Source: Xylocopa sonorina (taxonomy: Eukaryota; Arthropoda; Insecta; Hymenoptera; Apidae). From it: a DNA stretch of 64,000 nt. Shown piece after piece: positions 39,701 to 51,345 of the stretch (its first letter is position 1; each line of letters starts with the position of its first letter). Below the pieces are notes generated by a model that saw only the letters and a program-made list of their open reading frames with translations, was not told where the DNA came from and searched no databases. Both the position numbers and the translations under genes were made by a program. The DNA is taken from the NCBI RefSeq assembly GCF_050948175.1, contig NW_027490150.1:679001-743000 (forward strand), given 5' to 3'.

Positions 39701-40548
39701 TCATGAAACATAGAAATGAGATACGACATCCCGTTTTAAGAAGCATTAGAAATCTACTGCTTCAATACGGAGACATCTGCAAACGCTATTTCCTGGCAAG
39801 GAAGTGTTGCATTTACATTCGTTTGAAGTGAATACGATGTATACATGTAACTTCGCAATGAATATCATATCTTATCGTGAAACATATAAATGAGATGCGA
39901 TATCTCGTTTTGAGAAGCATTAGAACTCTATTGCTTCGATATATAGACATCTGGAATCGCTATTTCCTAGCAAGTATGTGCCGCATTTACATTCTTTTGA
40001 AGTGAATACGAGGTATACATAACACTTCGCAATGAATATTATATCTTATCATAACACATAGAGATGTGATGCGATATCGCGTTTTAAGAAGCATTAGAAT
40101 CCTATTGCTTCTATACGTAGACATCTGCAAACGCTATTTCCTAGCAAGGAAGTGTCGCATTTACATTCTTTTGAAGTGAATTCGAGGTATACATTACACT
40201 TCACAATGAATGTTATATCTTATCGTGAAACATAGAAATGAGATGCGACATCTCGTTTTAAGAAGCATAAGAACTCTATGGCATCGATACGTAGACATCT
40301 GCAAACGCTAATTCCTAGCAAGGAAGTGTCGCATTTACATTCTTCTGAACTGAATACGAGGTATACATGACACTTCGCAATGGATATTATATAATATCAT
40401 GAAACAAAGGAATGAGATGCGATATCGCGATTTAAGGAGCATCAGAACTCTATTGCTACGATAAGTAGACATCTGCAAACGCTACTTCTTAGCAAGGAAG
40501 TGTCGCATTTACATTCTTTTGAAGTGAAAACGAGGTAAACATGACACT

Positions 40549-40847
40549 CCACAATGAATATTATATCTTATCATGAAACACAGAAATGAGATGCGATATG
40601 GCGATTTAAGAAGCATTAGAACTCTATTGCTTCGATACGTAGACATCTGCAAAAGCAATTTCCTAGCAAGGAAGTGTCGCATTTACAATCTTTTGAAGTG
40701 AATACGAGGTATACATAACACTCCACAATGAATATTATATCTTATCATGAAACACAGAAATGAGATGCGATATGGCGATTTAAGAAGCATTAGAACTCTA
40801 TTGCTTCGATACGTAGACATCTGGAATCGCTATTTCCTAGCAAGTAT
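40549..40847. repeat. Junction between block C copies 1 and 2
   Basis: Less than two monomers lie here, of the CACAGAAATGAGATGCGATATGG type also seen at about 38300. They separate the end of copy 1 from the start of copy 2. The two copies are therefore essentially in tandem. Confidence 0.75.
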
Positions 40848-40999
40848 GTGTCGCATTTACATTCATTTGAAGTGTATGCGAGGTATACATAACACTTCGC
40901 AATGAATATTATATCTTATCATAAAACATAAAAATGAGATGCGATATCTCGTTTTAAGAATCAGTAGAACTCTATTGCTACGACACGTAGACATCTGCA

Positions 41000-41025
41000 A
41001 ACGCTATTTCCTATCTTATCATGAA
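41000..41025. repeat. 74-bp intra-monomer deletion breakpoint
   Basis: Here the sequence passes from CTATTTCCTA directly into TCTTATCATGAAAC. The matching place in copy 1 has 74 more bases between them (about 33891-33964, the end of one monomer and start of the next). A TA dinucleotide is found at both deletion ends. This is the largest register break I found in the window. Confidence 0.88.
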
Positions 41026-43086
41026 ACATAGAAATGAGATGCGATATGACAATATAAGAAGCATTAGATCTCCTTTGCTTCGATACGTACACATCATCAA
41101 ACGCTATTTCCAAGCAAGGAAGTGTCGCATTTACATTCTTTTGAAGTGAATACAAGGTATACATAACACTCCACAATGAATATTATATCTTATCATGACA
41201 CATAGAAATGATATGCGATATCGCGTTTTGAGAAGCATTAGAACTCTATTGCAAACGATACGTAGACATCTGCAAACGCTATTTAATAGCAAGGAAGTGT
41301 CGCGTTTACATTCCTTTGAAGTGAATACGAGGAATACATAACACTCCACAATGAATATTATACCTTATCATGAAACATAGAAATGAGGTTCTATATCGCG
41401 ATCTAAAAAGCATTAGAAAACTATTGCTTCGACACGGAGACATCTGCAAACTTTATTTCCAAGGAAGGAAGTGTCGCATTTACATTCTTTTGAAGTGAAT
41501 ACGAGGTATACATAACACTACACAATGAATATTATATCTGATCATGAAACATAGAAATGAGATGCGATATGACGATTTAAGAAGCATTAGAACTCTATTG
41601 CTTCGATACGCAGACACCTGCAAACGCTATTTCCAAGCAAGGAATTGTCGCATTTACATTCATTTGATGTGAATACGAGGAATACATGAAACTTCGCAAT
41701 GAATATTATATCTTATCATGAAACATAGAAATGAGATGACATATCCCGTTTCAAGAAGCATTAGAACTCTATTACTTCGATACGTAGACATTTGCAATCG
41801 CTATTTCCCAGCAAGGAAGTGTCGCATTTACATTCATTTGAAGTGTATGCGAGGTATACATAACACTTCGCAATGAATATTATATGTTGTCATGAAACAT
41901 GGAAATGAGAAGCGATATCTCGTTTTAAGAAGCATTATAACACGCTTGCTTCGATACGTAGACATCTGCAAACGCTATTTCCTAGCAAGGAAGTGTCGCA
42001 TTTACATTCTTTTGAAGTGAATGCGAGGTATACATGACACTTTGCAATTAATATTATATCTTATCATGAAACATAGAAATGAGATGCGATATCCCGTTGC
42101 AAGAAGCATTAGAACTCTAATGCTTCGATACGTAGACATCTGCAATCGCTACTTCCTAGCAAGGAACTGTCGCATTTACATTCATTTGAAGTGTATGCGA
42201 GGTATACATAATACTTCGCAATGAATATTATATCTTATCGTGAAACATAGATATGAGATGCGATCTCGCGATATAAGAAGCATTAGAACTCTATTGCTAC
42301 GATACGTAGACATCTGCAAACGTTATTTCCTAGCAAGGAAGTGTCGCATTTACATTCATTTGAAGTGTATGCGATGTATACGTGACACTTCGCAATAAAT
42401 ATCATATCTTATCATGAAACACAGAAATGTAATGCGATATCGCGTTTTGAGATGCAACAGAAATCTAATGCTACGATACGCAGAAATCTGCAAACGCTAT
42501 TTCCTAGCAAGGAAGTGTCGCATTTACATTCTTTTGAGGTGAATACGAGGTATACATAACACTCCACAATGAATATTATATCTTATCGTGAAACATAGAT
42601 ATGAGATTCGATCTTGAGATATAAGAAGCATTAGAAGTCTATTGCTACGATACGTAGACATCTGCAAACGCTATTTCCTAGCAAGGAAGTGTCGCATTTA
42701 CATTCATTTGTAGTGTATGCGAGGTATACATAACACTTCGCAATGAATATTATATGTTGTCATGAATCATAGAAATGAGAAGCGATATCTCGTTTTAAGA
42801 AGCAATATAACACGCTTGCTACGTTACGTAGACATCTGCAAACTCTATTTCCTAGCAAGGAAGTGTCGCATTTACATTCATTTGAAGTGTATGCGATGTA
42901 TACGTGACACTTCGCAATAAATATTATATCTTATCATGAAACATAGAAATGAGATGCGATATCCCGTTGCAAGAAGCATTAGAACTCTAATGCTTCGATA
43001 CGTAGACATCTGCAATCGCTACTTCCTAGCAAGGAACTGTCGCATTTACATTCATTTGAAGTGTATGCAAGGTATACATAATACTT

Positions 43087-43260
43087 CGCAATGAATATTA
43101 TATCTTATCGTGAAACATAGATATGAGATGCGATCTCGCGATATAAGAAGCATTAGAACTCTATTGCTACGATACGCAGAAATCTGCAAACGCTATTTCC
43201 TAGCAAGGAAGTGTCGCATTTACATTCTTTTGAGGTGAATACGAGGTATACATAACACTC
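43087..43260. repeat. Hybrid monomer marking loss of one unit in block C copy 2
   Basis: The left half is of the GATCTCGCGATATAAG type and the right half (GATACGCAGAAATCTGC onward) is of the next type in the series. Copies 1 and 3 hold two full monomers here (35856 and 36030; 55946 and 56120). The crossover falls near CTATTGCTACGATACG, and length stays at 174. Confidence 0.88.
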
Positions 43261-46200
43261 CACAATGAATATTATATCTTATCGTGAAACATAGATATGA
43301 GATTCGATCTTGAGATATAAGAAGCATTAGAAGTCTATTGCTACGATACGTAGACATCTGCAAACGCTATTTCCTAGCAAGGAAGTGTCGCATTTACATT
43401 CATTTGAAGTGTATGCGAGGTATACATAACACTTCGCAATGAATATTATATGTTGTCATGAATCATAGAAATGAGAAGCGATATCTCGTTTTAAGAAGCA
43501 ATATAACACGCTTGCTACGTTACGTAGACATCTGCAAACTCTATTTCCTAGCAAGGAAGTGTCGCATTTACATTCATTTGAAGTGTATGCGATGTATACG
43601 TGACACTTCGCAATAAATATTATATCTTATCATGAATCATAGAAATGTAATGCGATATCGCGTTTTGAGATGCAACAGAAAACTAATGCTACGATACGCA
43701 GAAATCTGCAAACGCTATTTCCTAGCAAGGAAGTGTCGCATTTACATTCTTTTGAGGTAAATACGAGGTATAAATAACACTCCACAATGAATATTATATC
43801 TTATCATTAAACATAGAAATGTGATGTGATATCGCGTTTTAAGAAGCTTTAGAACTCTATTGCTACGATACGTAGACATCTGCAAACGCTATTTCCTTGC
43901 AGGGAAGTGTCGCATTTACATTCATTTGAAGTGTATGCGAGGTATACGTAACACTTCGCAATGAATATCATATCTTATCATGAAACACAGAAATGTAATG
44001 CGATATCGCGTTTTGAGATGCAACAGAAATCTAATGCTACGATACGCAGAAATCTGCAAACGCTATTTCCTAGCAAGGAAGTGTCGCATTTACATTCTTT
44101 TGAGGTGAATACGAGGTATACATAACACTCCACAATGAATATTATATCTTATCGTGAAACATAGATATGAGATTCGATCTTGAGATATAAGAAGCATTAG
44201 AACTCAATTGCTACGATACGTAGACATCTGCAAAGGTTATTTCCTAGCAAGGAAGTGTCGCATTTACATTCTTCTGACGTGAATACAAGGTATACATGAC
44301 ACTTCGCAATTAATATTATATCTTATCATGAAACATAGAAATGAGATGCTATATCCCGTTCCAAGAAGCATTAGAACTCTATTGCTTCGAAACGTAGGCA
44401 TCTGCAATCGCTATTTCCTAGCAAGGTAGTGTCGCATTTACATTCATTTGAAGTGTATGCGAGGTATAAGTGACTCTTCGCAATGAATATTATATCTTAT
44501 CATGAAGCATAGAAGTGAGATGCGATATCATGTTTTGAGAAGCATTAGATCTCTATTGCTACGATACGTAAACCCCTGCAAACGCTATTTCCTAGCAAGG
44601 AAGTGCCGCATTTGCATTCTTTTGAAGTGAGTACGAGATATACATGACACTTCGCAATTAATATTATATCTTATCACGAAACTTAGAAATGAGATGCGAC
44701 ATCTCGTTTTACGAAGCATTAGAACTGTATTGTTTCGATACGTAGACATCTGGAAACGCTATTTCCTAGCAAGGAAGTGTCGCATTTACATTCTTTTGAA
44801 GTGAATACGAGGTATACATGTAGCTTCGCAATGAATATTATATCTTATCATGAAACAAAGAAATGAGCTGCGATATCGCGTTTTAAGAAGCATTATAACT
44901 CTATTGTTTCGGTACGTAGACATCTGACATCGCTATATCCTAGCAAGGAAGTGTCGCATTTACATTCTTTTGAAGTGAATACGAGGTATACATGACACTT
45001 CGCAAAGAATATTATATCTTATCATGAAACATAGAAATGAGATGCGCTATGGCGTTTTAAGAAGCATTTGAAATCTATTGCGACGATACGTAGATAACTA
45101 CAAACGCTATTTCCTAGCAAGGAAGTGTCGCATTTACATTCATTTGAAGTGTATGCGAGGTATAAGTGACACTTCGCAATGAATATTATATCTTATCATG
45201 AAGCATAGAAATGAGATGCGATATCATGTTTTGAGAAGCATTAGATCTCTATTGCTACGATACGTAAACTCCTGCAAACGCTACTTCCTAGCAAGGAAGT
45301 GTCGCATTTACATTCTTTTGAAATGAAAACGAGGTATACATGACACTTCGCAATGAATATTATATCTTATCATGAAACATATATATGAGATGCGATATCG
45401 CGTTTTGAGAAGCATTAGAATTCCAATGCCACGATACGTAGACATCTGCCAACGCTATTTCCTAGCAATGAAGTGTCGCATTTACATTCTTTTGAGGTGA
45501 ATACGAAGTAGACTTAACACTCCACAATGAATATTATATCTTATCATGAAACCAAAATATGAGGATCGTTTTCGCCTTTTAATAAGCATTAGAACTCCTT
45601 TGCTACGATACGTAGACATCTGCAAAAGCAATTTCCTAGCAAGGAAGTGTCGCATTTACAATCTTTTGAAGTGAATACGAGGTATACATAACACTCCACA
45701 ATGAATATTATATCTTATCATGAAACACAGAAATGAGATGCGATATGGCGATTTAAGAAGCATTAGAACTCTATTGCTTCGATACGTAGACATCTGTAAA
45801 CGCTATTTCCTAGCAAGGAAGTGTCGCATTTACACTCATTTGAAGTGTATGCGTGGTATATATGCCACTACGCAATGAATATTGTACCTTATCACGAAAC
45901 ATAGAAATTAGATGCGATATCGCGATTTAAGAAGCATAAAAACTCTATTGCTACGATACGTAGACACCTGCAAACGCTATTTCGAAGCATGGAAGTGTCG
46001 CAAAAACATTCTTTTGGATTGAATACAAGGTAAACATGACACTCCGCAATGAATATTATAACTTATCATGAAACACAGAAATGAGTTGCGACATCGCGTT
46101 ATAAGAAGCATTAGAACTCTATTTCTTCGTTACGGAGACATCTGCAAACGCTATTTCCTAGCAAGGAAGTGTCGCATTTACATTCACTTGAAGTGTGTGG

Positions 46201-47957
46201 GAGGCATAAGTGACACTTCGCAATGATTATTTTATCTTTCCATGAAACATAGAAATGTGATGCGATATTGCGTTTTACGAAACATTAGAACTCTATTGCT
46301 ACGATACGTAGGCTTCTGCTAACGCTATTTCCTAGGAAGGAAGTGTCGCATTTACATTCTTTTGAGGTGAATACGAAGCAGACATAACACTCCACAATGA
46401 ATATTATATCTTATCACGAAACATAGTAATGAGATGCGATATCGCGTTTTAAGAAGCATTAGAACTCTATTGCTTCGACACATAGATATCTGCAAACTCT
46501 ATTTCCTAGCAAGGAAGTGTCGCATTTACTTTCATTTGAAGTGAATACGAGGTATACATAACAATACACAATGATTATTATATCTTATCATGAAACATAG
46601 AAATGATATGGAATATGGCGATTTAAGGAGCATTAGAACTCAATTGCTACGACACGTAGACATCTACAAACGGTATTTAATGACAAGAAAGTGTTGCACT
46701 TACACTCTTTTGAAGTGAATACGAGGTTATAATAACACTGCACAATGAATATTATATCTCATCATGAAACATAGGAATGGGATGCGATATGGCGATTTAA
46801 GAAGCAGTAGATCTCTATTGCTTCGATACGTAGACATCTGCCAACGCTATTTCCTAGTTAGGAAGTGTCGCATTTACATTCTTTGAAGTGAATGCGAGGT
46901 ATATATAGCACACCACAATGAATATTAAATCTTATCATGAAACATAGAAATGAGATGCGATATTGCGATTTAAGAAGCATAGGACCTCTATTGCTTCGAT
47001 ACGCAGACATCTGCCAACACTATTTCCTAGCAGGGAAGTGTCGCATTTCGTTTCGTTTGAAATGACTACGAAGTATACAAACACTGCACGATGAATATTA
47101 TATCTTATCATGAAACATAGAAATGAGATACGACATCCCGTTTTAAGAAGCATTAGAAATCTACTGCTTCAATACGGAGACATCTGCAAACGCTATTTCC
47201 TGGCAAGGAAGTGTTGCATTTACATTCGTTTGAAGTGAATACGATGTATACATGTAACTTCGCAATGAATATCATATCTTATCGTGAAACATATAAATGA
47301 GATGCGATATCTCGTTTTGAGAAGCATTAGAACTCTATTGCTTCGATATATAGACATCTGGAATCGCTATTTCCTAGCAAGTATGTGTCGCATTTACATT
47401 CTTTTGAAGTGAATACGAGGTATACATAACACTTCGCAATGAATATTATATCTTATCATGACACATAGAGATGTGATGCGATATCGCGTTTTAAGAAGCA
47501 TTAGAATCCTATTGCTTCTATACGTAGACATCTGCAAACGCTATTTCCTAGCAAGGAAGTGTCGCATTTACATTCTTTTGAAGTGAATTCGAGGTATACA
47601 TTACACTTCACAATGAATGTTATATCTTATCGTGAAACATAGAAATGAGATGCGACATCTCGTTTTAAGAAGCATAAGAACTCTATGGCATCGATACGTA
47701 GACATCTGCAAACGCTAATTCCTAGCAAGGAAGTGTCGCATTTACATTCTTCTGAACTGAATACGAGGTATACATGACACTTCGCAATGGATATTATATA
47801 ATATCATGAAACAAAGGAATGAGATGCGATATCGCGATTTAAGGAGCATCAGAACTCTATTGCTACGATAAGTAGACATCTGCAAACGCTACTTCTTAGC
47901 AAGGAAGTGTCGCATTTACATTCTTTTGAAGTGAAAACGAGGTAAACATGACACTTC

Positions 47958-50900
47958 GCAATGAATATTATAACTTATCATGAAACACAGAAATGAGATG
48001 CGATATGGCGATTTAAGAAGCATTAGAATTTTATTGCTTCGATACGTAGACATCTGCCAACGCTATTTCCTAGCAATGAAGTGTCGCATTTAAATTCATT
48101 TGAAGTGTATGCGAGGTATACAAGACACTTCGCAATGAATATTATATCTTATCATGCAACATAGGAATGATATGCGATATCGCGATATTGGAAGCGTTAG
48201 AACTCTATTTCATCGATACGTAGACATCTGCAAACGCTACTTCTTAGCAAGGAAGTGTCGCATTTACATTCTTTTAAAGTGAAAACGAGGTATACATGAC
48301 ACTCCGCAATGAATATTATATCTTATCATGAAACAAAGAAATGAGCTGCGATATCGCGTTTTAAGAAGCATTATAGCTCTATTGTTTCGGTACGTAGACA
48401 TCTGACATCGCTATATCCTAGCAAGGAAGTGTCGCATTTACATTCTTTTGAAGTGAATACGAGGTATACATGACACTTCGCAAAGAATATTATATCTTAT
48501 CATGAAACATAGAAATGAAATGCGCTATGGCGTTATAAGAAGCATTTGAAATCTATAGCGACGATACGTAGATAACTGCAAACGCTATTTCCTAGCAAGG
48601 AAGTGTCGCATTTACATTCTTTTGAAGTGAATACGAGGTATACATGACACTTCGCAATGAATATTATACCTTATTAGGAAACATTGAAATGAAAAGCGAT
48701 ATCGCGATTTTAGAAGCACTAGAACCCTATTGCTTCGATACGTAGACATCTGCCAAAGCTATTTCCTAGGAAGGATGTGTCGCATTTACATTCATCTAAA
48801 GTGAATACGTGGTATACATAACACTCCGCAATGAATATTATATCTTATCGTAAATTATAGAAATGAGATGCGATATCTCGGTTTATGAGGCATTAGAACC
48901 ATGTTGTTTCAATACGTAGACATCTGCCATCGCTATATCCTAGCAAGGTATTGTCGCATTTACATCCATTTGTAGCGCTTGCGAGGTATAAGCAACACTT
49001 CGCAATGAATATTACATCGTATCATGAAACATAGGAATGAGATGCAATATCGCGTTTTAAGTATTATTAGAACAATATTGCTTCGATACGGAGACATCTG
49101 CAAACGCTATTTCCTAGCATGGAAGTGTCGCATTTACATTCTTTTGAAGTGAATACGAGGTATACTTAACACTCCACAATGAATATTATATCTTGTCATG
49201 AAACATAGAAATGAGATGCGATATCGCGATTTAAAAGGGCACTAGAAATCTATTGGGACGATACGAAGACATCTGCAAACGCTATTTAATAGCAAGGAAG
49301 TGTCGCATTTACATTCATTTGAAGTTCATGCGAGGTATAAGTGACACTTCGCAATAAATATTATATCTTATCATGAAACATAGTCGCGATATCGCGTTTT
49401 AAGAAGCATTAGATCTCTATTGCTACGATACGTAGACATCTACAAACGCTATTTCCTAGGAAGGAAGTGTCGCATTTACATTCTTTTGAAGTGAATGCGA
49501 GGTATACATAGCACTCCACAATGAATATTATATCTTATCATGAAACATAGAAATGTGGAGCAATTTCGCGGCTTAAGAATGTAGAAATCTATTGCTTCGA
49601 TACGTAGACATCTGCAGACGCTCTTACCTAACAAGGAAGTGTCGCATTTACTATCCTTTGAAGTGAATACGAGGTACACATAACAATCCACAATGAAAAT
49701 TATATCTTATCATGAAACATATAAATGAGGATCGATTTCGCGTTTTAAGAAGCATTAGAACTCCATTGCTACGATACGTAGACATCTGCAAACGCTAATT
49801 CCTAGCAAGCAAGAGTCGCATTTTCAATCTTTTGAAGTGAATACGAGGTATACATAACACTCCACAATGAATATTATATCTTATCATGAAACATAGAAAT
49901 GAGATGCGATTTCGCGTTTTAAGAAGCATTAGAACTCTATTGCTTCGATGCGGAGACATCTGCAATCGCTACTTCCTAGCAAGGAAGTGTCGCATTTACA
50001 TTCTTTTGAAGCGCATAGGAAGTATACATAACACTCCACAATGAATATTATATCTTATCATGAAACAGAAATGCGATGCGATATCGCGATTTAAGAGGGA
50101 TTAGAACTCCATTGCTTCGATACGTAGACATCTGCCAACGCTATTTCCTAGCAAGGAAGTGTTGCGTTTACATTCATTTGAAGTGTATGCCAGGTATACA
50201 TGACACTTCCTAATGAATGTTATATCTTATAATGAAACATAGAAATGAGATGCGATATGGCGATTTAAGAAGAATTAGAACTCTATTTCTACGATACGTA
50301 GATACCTGCGGTCGCTATTTCCTAACAAGGAAGTGTCGCATTTACATTCCTTTGAAGTGAATAAGAGGTATACATGACACATCGCAATGAATATTATATC
50401 TTATCATGAAACATAGAAATGAGATGCGATATCTCGTTTTAAGAAGCATTCGAACCCTATTACTTCGATACGTAGACATATGCAAACGCTATTTCCTAGC
50501 GAGGAAGTGTCGCGTTTACATTCATTGTAAGTGCATGCGTTGTATACATAACACTTCTCAACGAATATTACAACTTATCATGAAACTTAGAAATGAGATG
50601 CGATATCTCGTTTTAAGAAGCACTAGAACTCTATTGCTTCGATACGTAGACATCTGCAAACGTTATATCCAAGCAAGGAAGTGTCGCATTTACATTCTTT
50701 TGAAGTGAATTCGAGGAATACATGACACTTCGCAATGAATATTATATCTTATCAAGAAACATAGAAATGTGATGCGACATCCCGTTTTAAGAAGCATTAG
50801 AACTCCATTGCTTCGATACGTAGACATCTGGAAACGCTATTTCCTAGCAAGGAAGTGTCGCATTTACATTCTTTTGAGATGAATACGAGGTATACATAAC

Positions 50901-51345
50901 ACACCACAATGAATATTATATCCTATCATGAACCATAGGAATGAGATGCGATATCGCGATTTAGCAAGCATTAGAACAATATGGCTTCGATGCGGAGACA
51001 TCTGCAAACGCTATTTCCTACATGGAAGTGCCGCATTTATATTGTTTTGAAGTGAATACGAGGTATACATAACACTGCACAATGAATATTATATCTTATC
51101 ATGAAACATAGTAAAGAGATGCGATATGGCGATTTAAGAAGCATTAGAACTCTATTGCTTCGATACGTAGACATCTGCCAACGCTATTTCCTAGCAAGGA
51201 AGTGTCGCATTTGCAATCATTTGATGTGAATACGTGGAATTCATGACAATCCGCAATGAATATTATATCTTATCATAATACATAGAAATGAGATGCGATA
51301 TGGCGATTTAAGAAGCATTAGAACTCTATTGCTTCGATACGTAGA
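47958..51345. repeat. Mixed monomers between block C copies 2 and 3
   Basis: Pieces recognised are: 48290-48560, like 37430-37660; 48775-49180, like 13195-13600; 49905-50265, repeated at the right edge of the window; and 51226-51345, like 30960-31085. A deletion in the monomer at about 49380 creates a 12-bp palindrome. The rest is divergent satellite with no near-identical partner seen. Confidence 0.8.
49385..49396. other. 12-bp palindrome CGCGATATCGCG created by a deletion
   Basis: Where neighbours read CATAGAAATGAGATGCGATATCGCG, this monomer reads CATAGTCGCGATATCGCG. Eight to ten bases are lost and the usual 10-bp palindrome is extended to a perfect 12 bp. Confidence 0.85.

Larger units (their letters stand above)
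33715..40548. repeat. Block C, copy 1 (about 39 monomers)
   Basis: The monomer order is the same as in 40848-47957. The offset is 7059 at 34072 and 7407 at 39528, that is 41 and then 43 monomers once a 74-bp deletion between them is allowed for. Inside it a five-monomer unit is tandemly repeated (34985-35855 and 35856-36725). A one-monomer loss is recorded in a hybrid monomer at 34801-34974. Two monomers present at 44310-44660 in copy 2 are absent near 37250. Confidence 0.88.
40848..47957. repeat. Block C, copy 2 (about 41 monomers)
   Basis: It follows copy 1 from about 33715. It has a 74-bp deletion near 41011, one additional monomer near 42040 (GTTGCAAGAAGC type), a hybrid monomer at 43087 that removes one unit, and two additional monomers at about 44310-44660. 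Those two are of a type also found at 4872-5220 and 11667-12015. Similarity to copy 1 ends around 47957 after GAAAACGAGGTAAACATG. Confidence 0.88.

Noticed and set aside
50406..50708. A 100-codon open frame as a possible gene
   Set aside because: It is a read-through of satellite monomers after one stop codon was lost. The same peptide pattern appears wherever the monomer occurs, and there is no start context, codon bias or domain.
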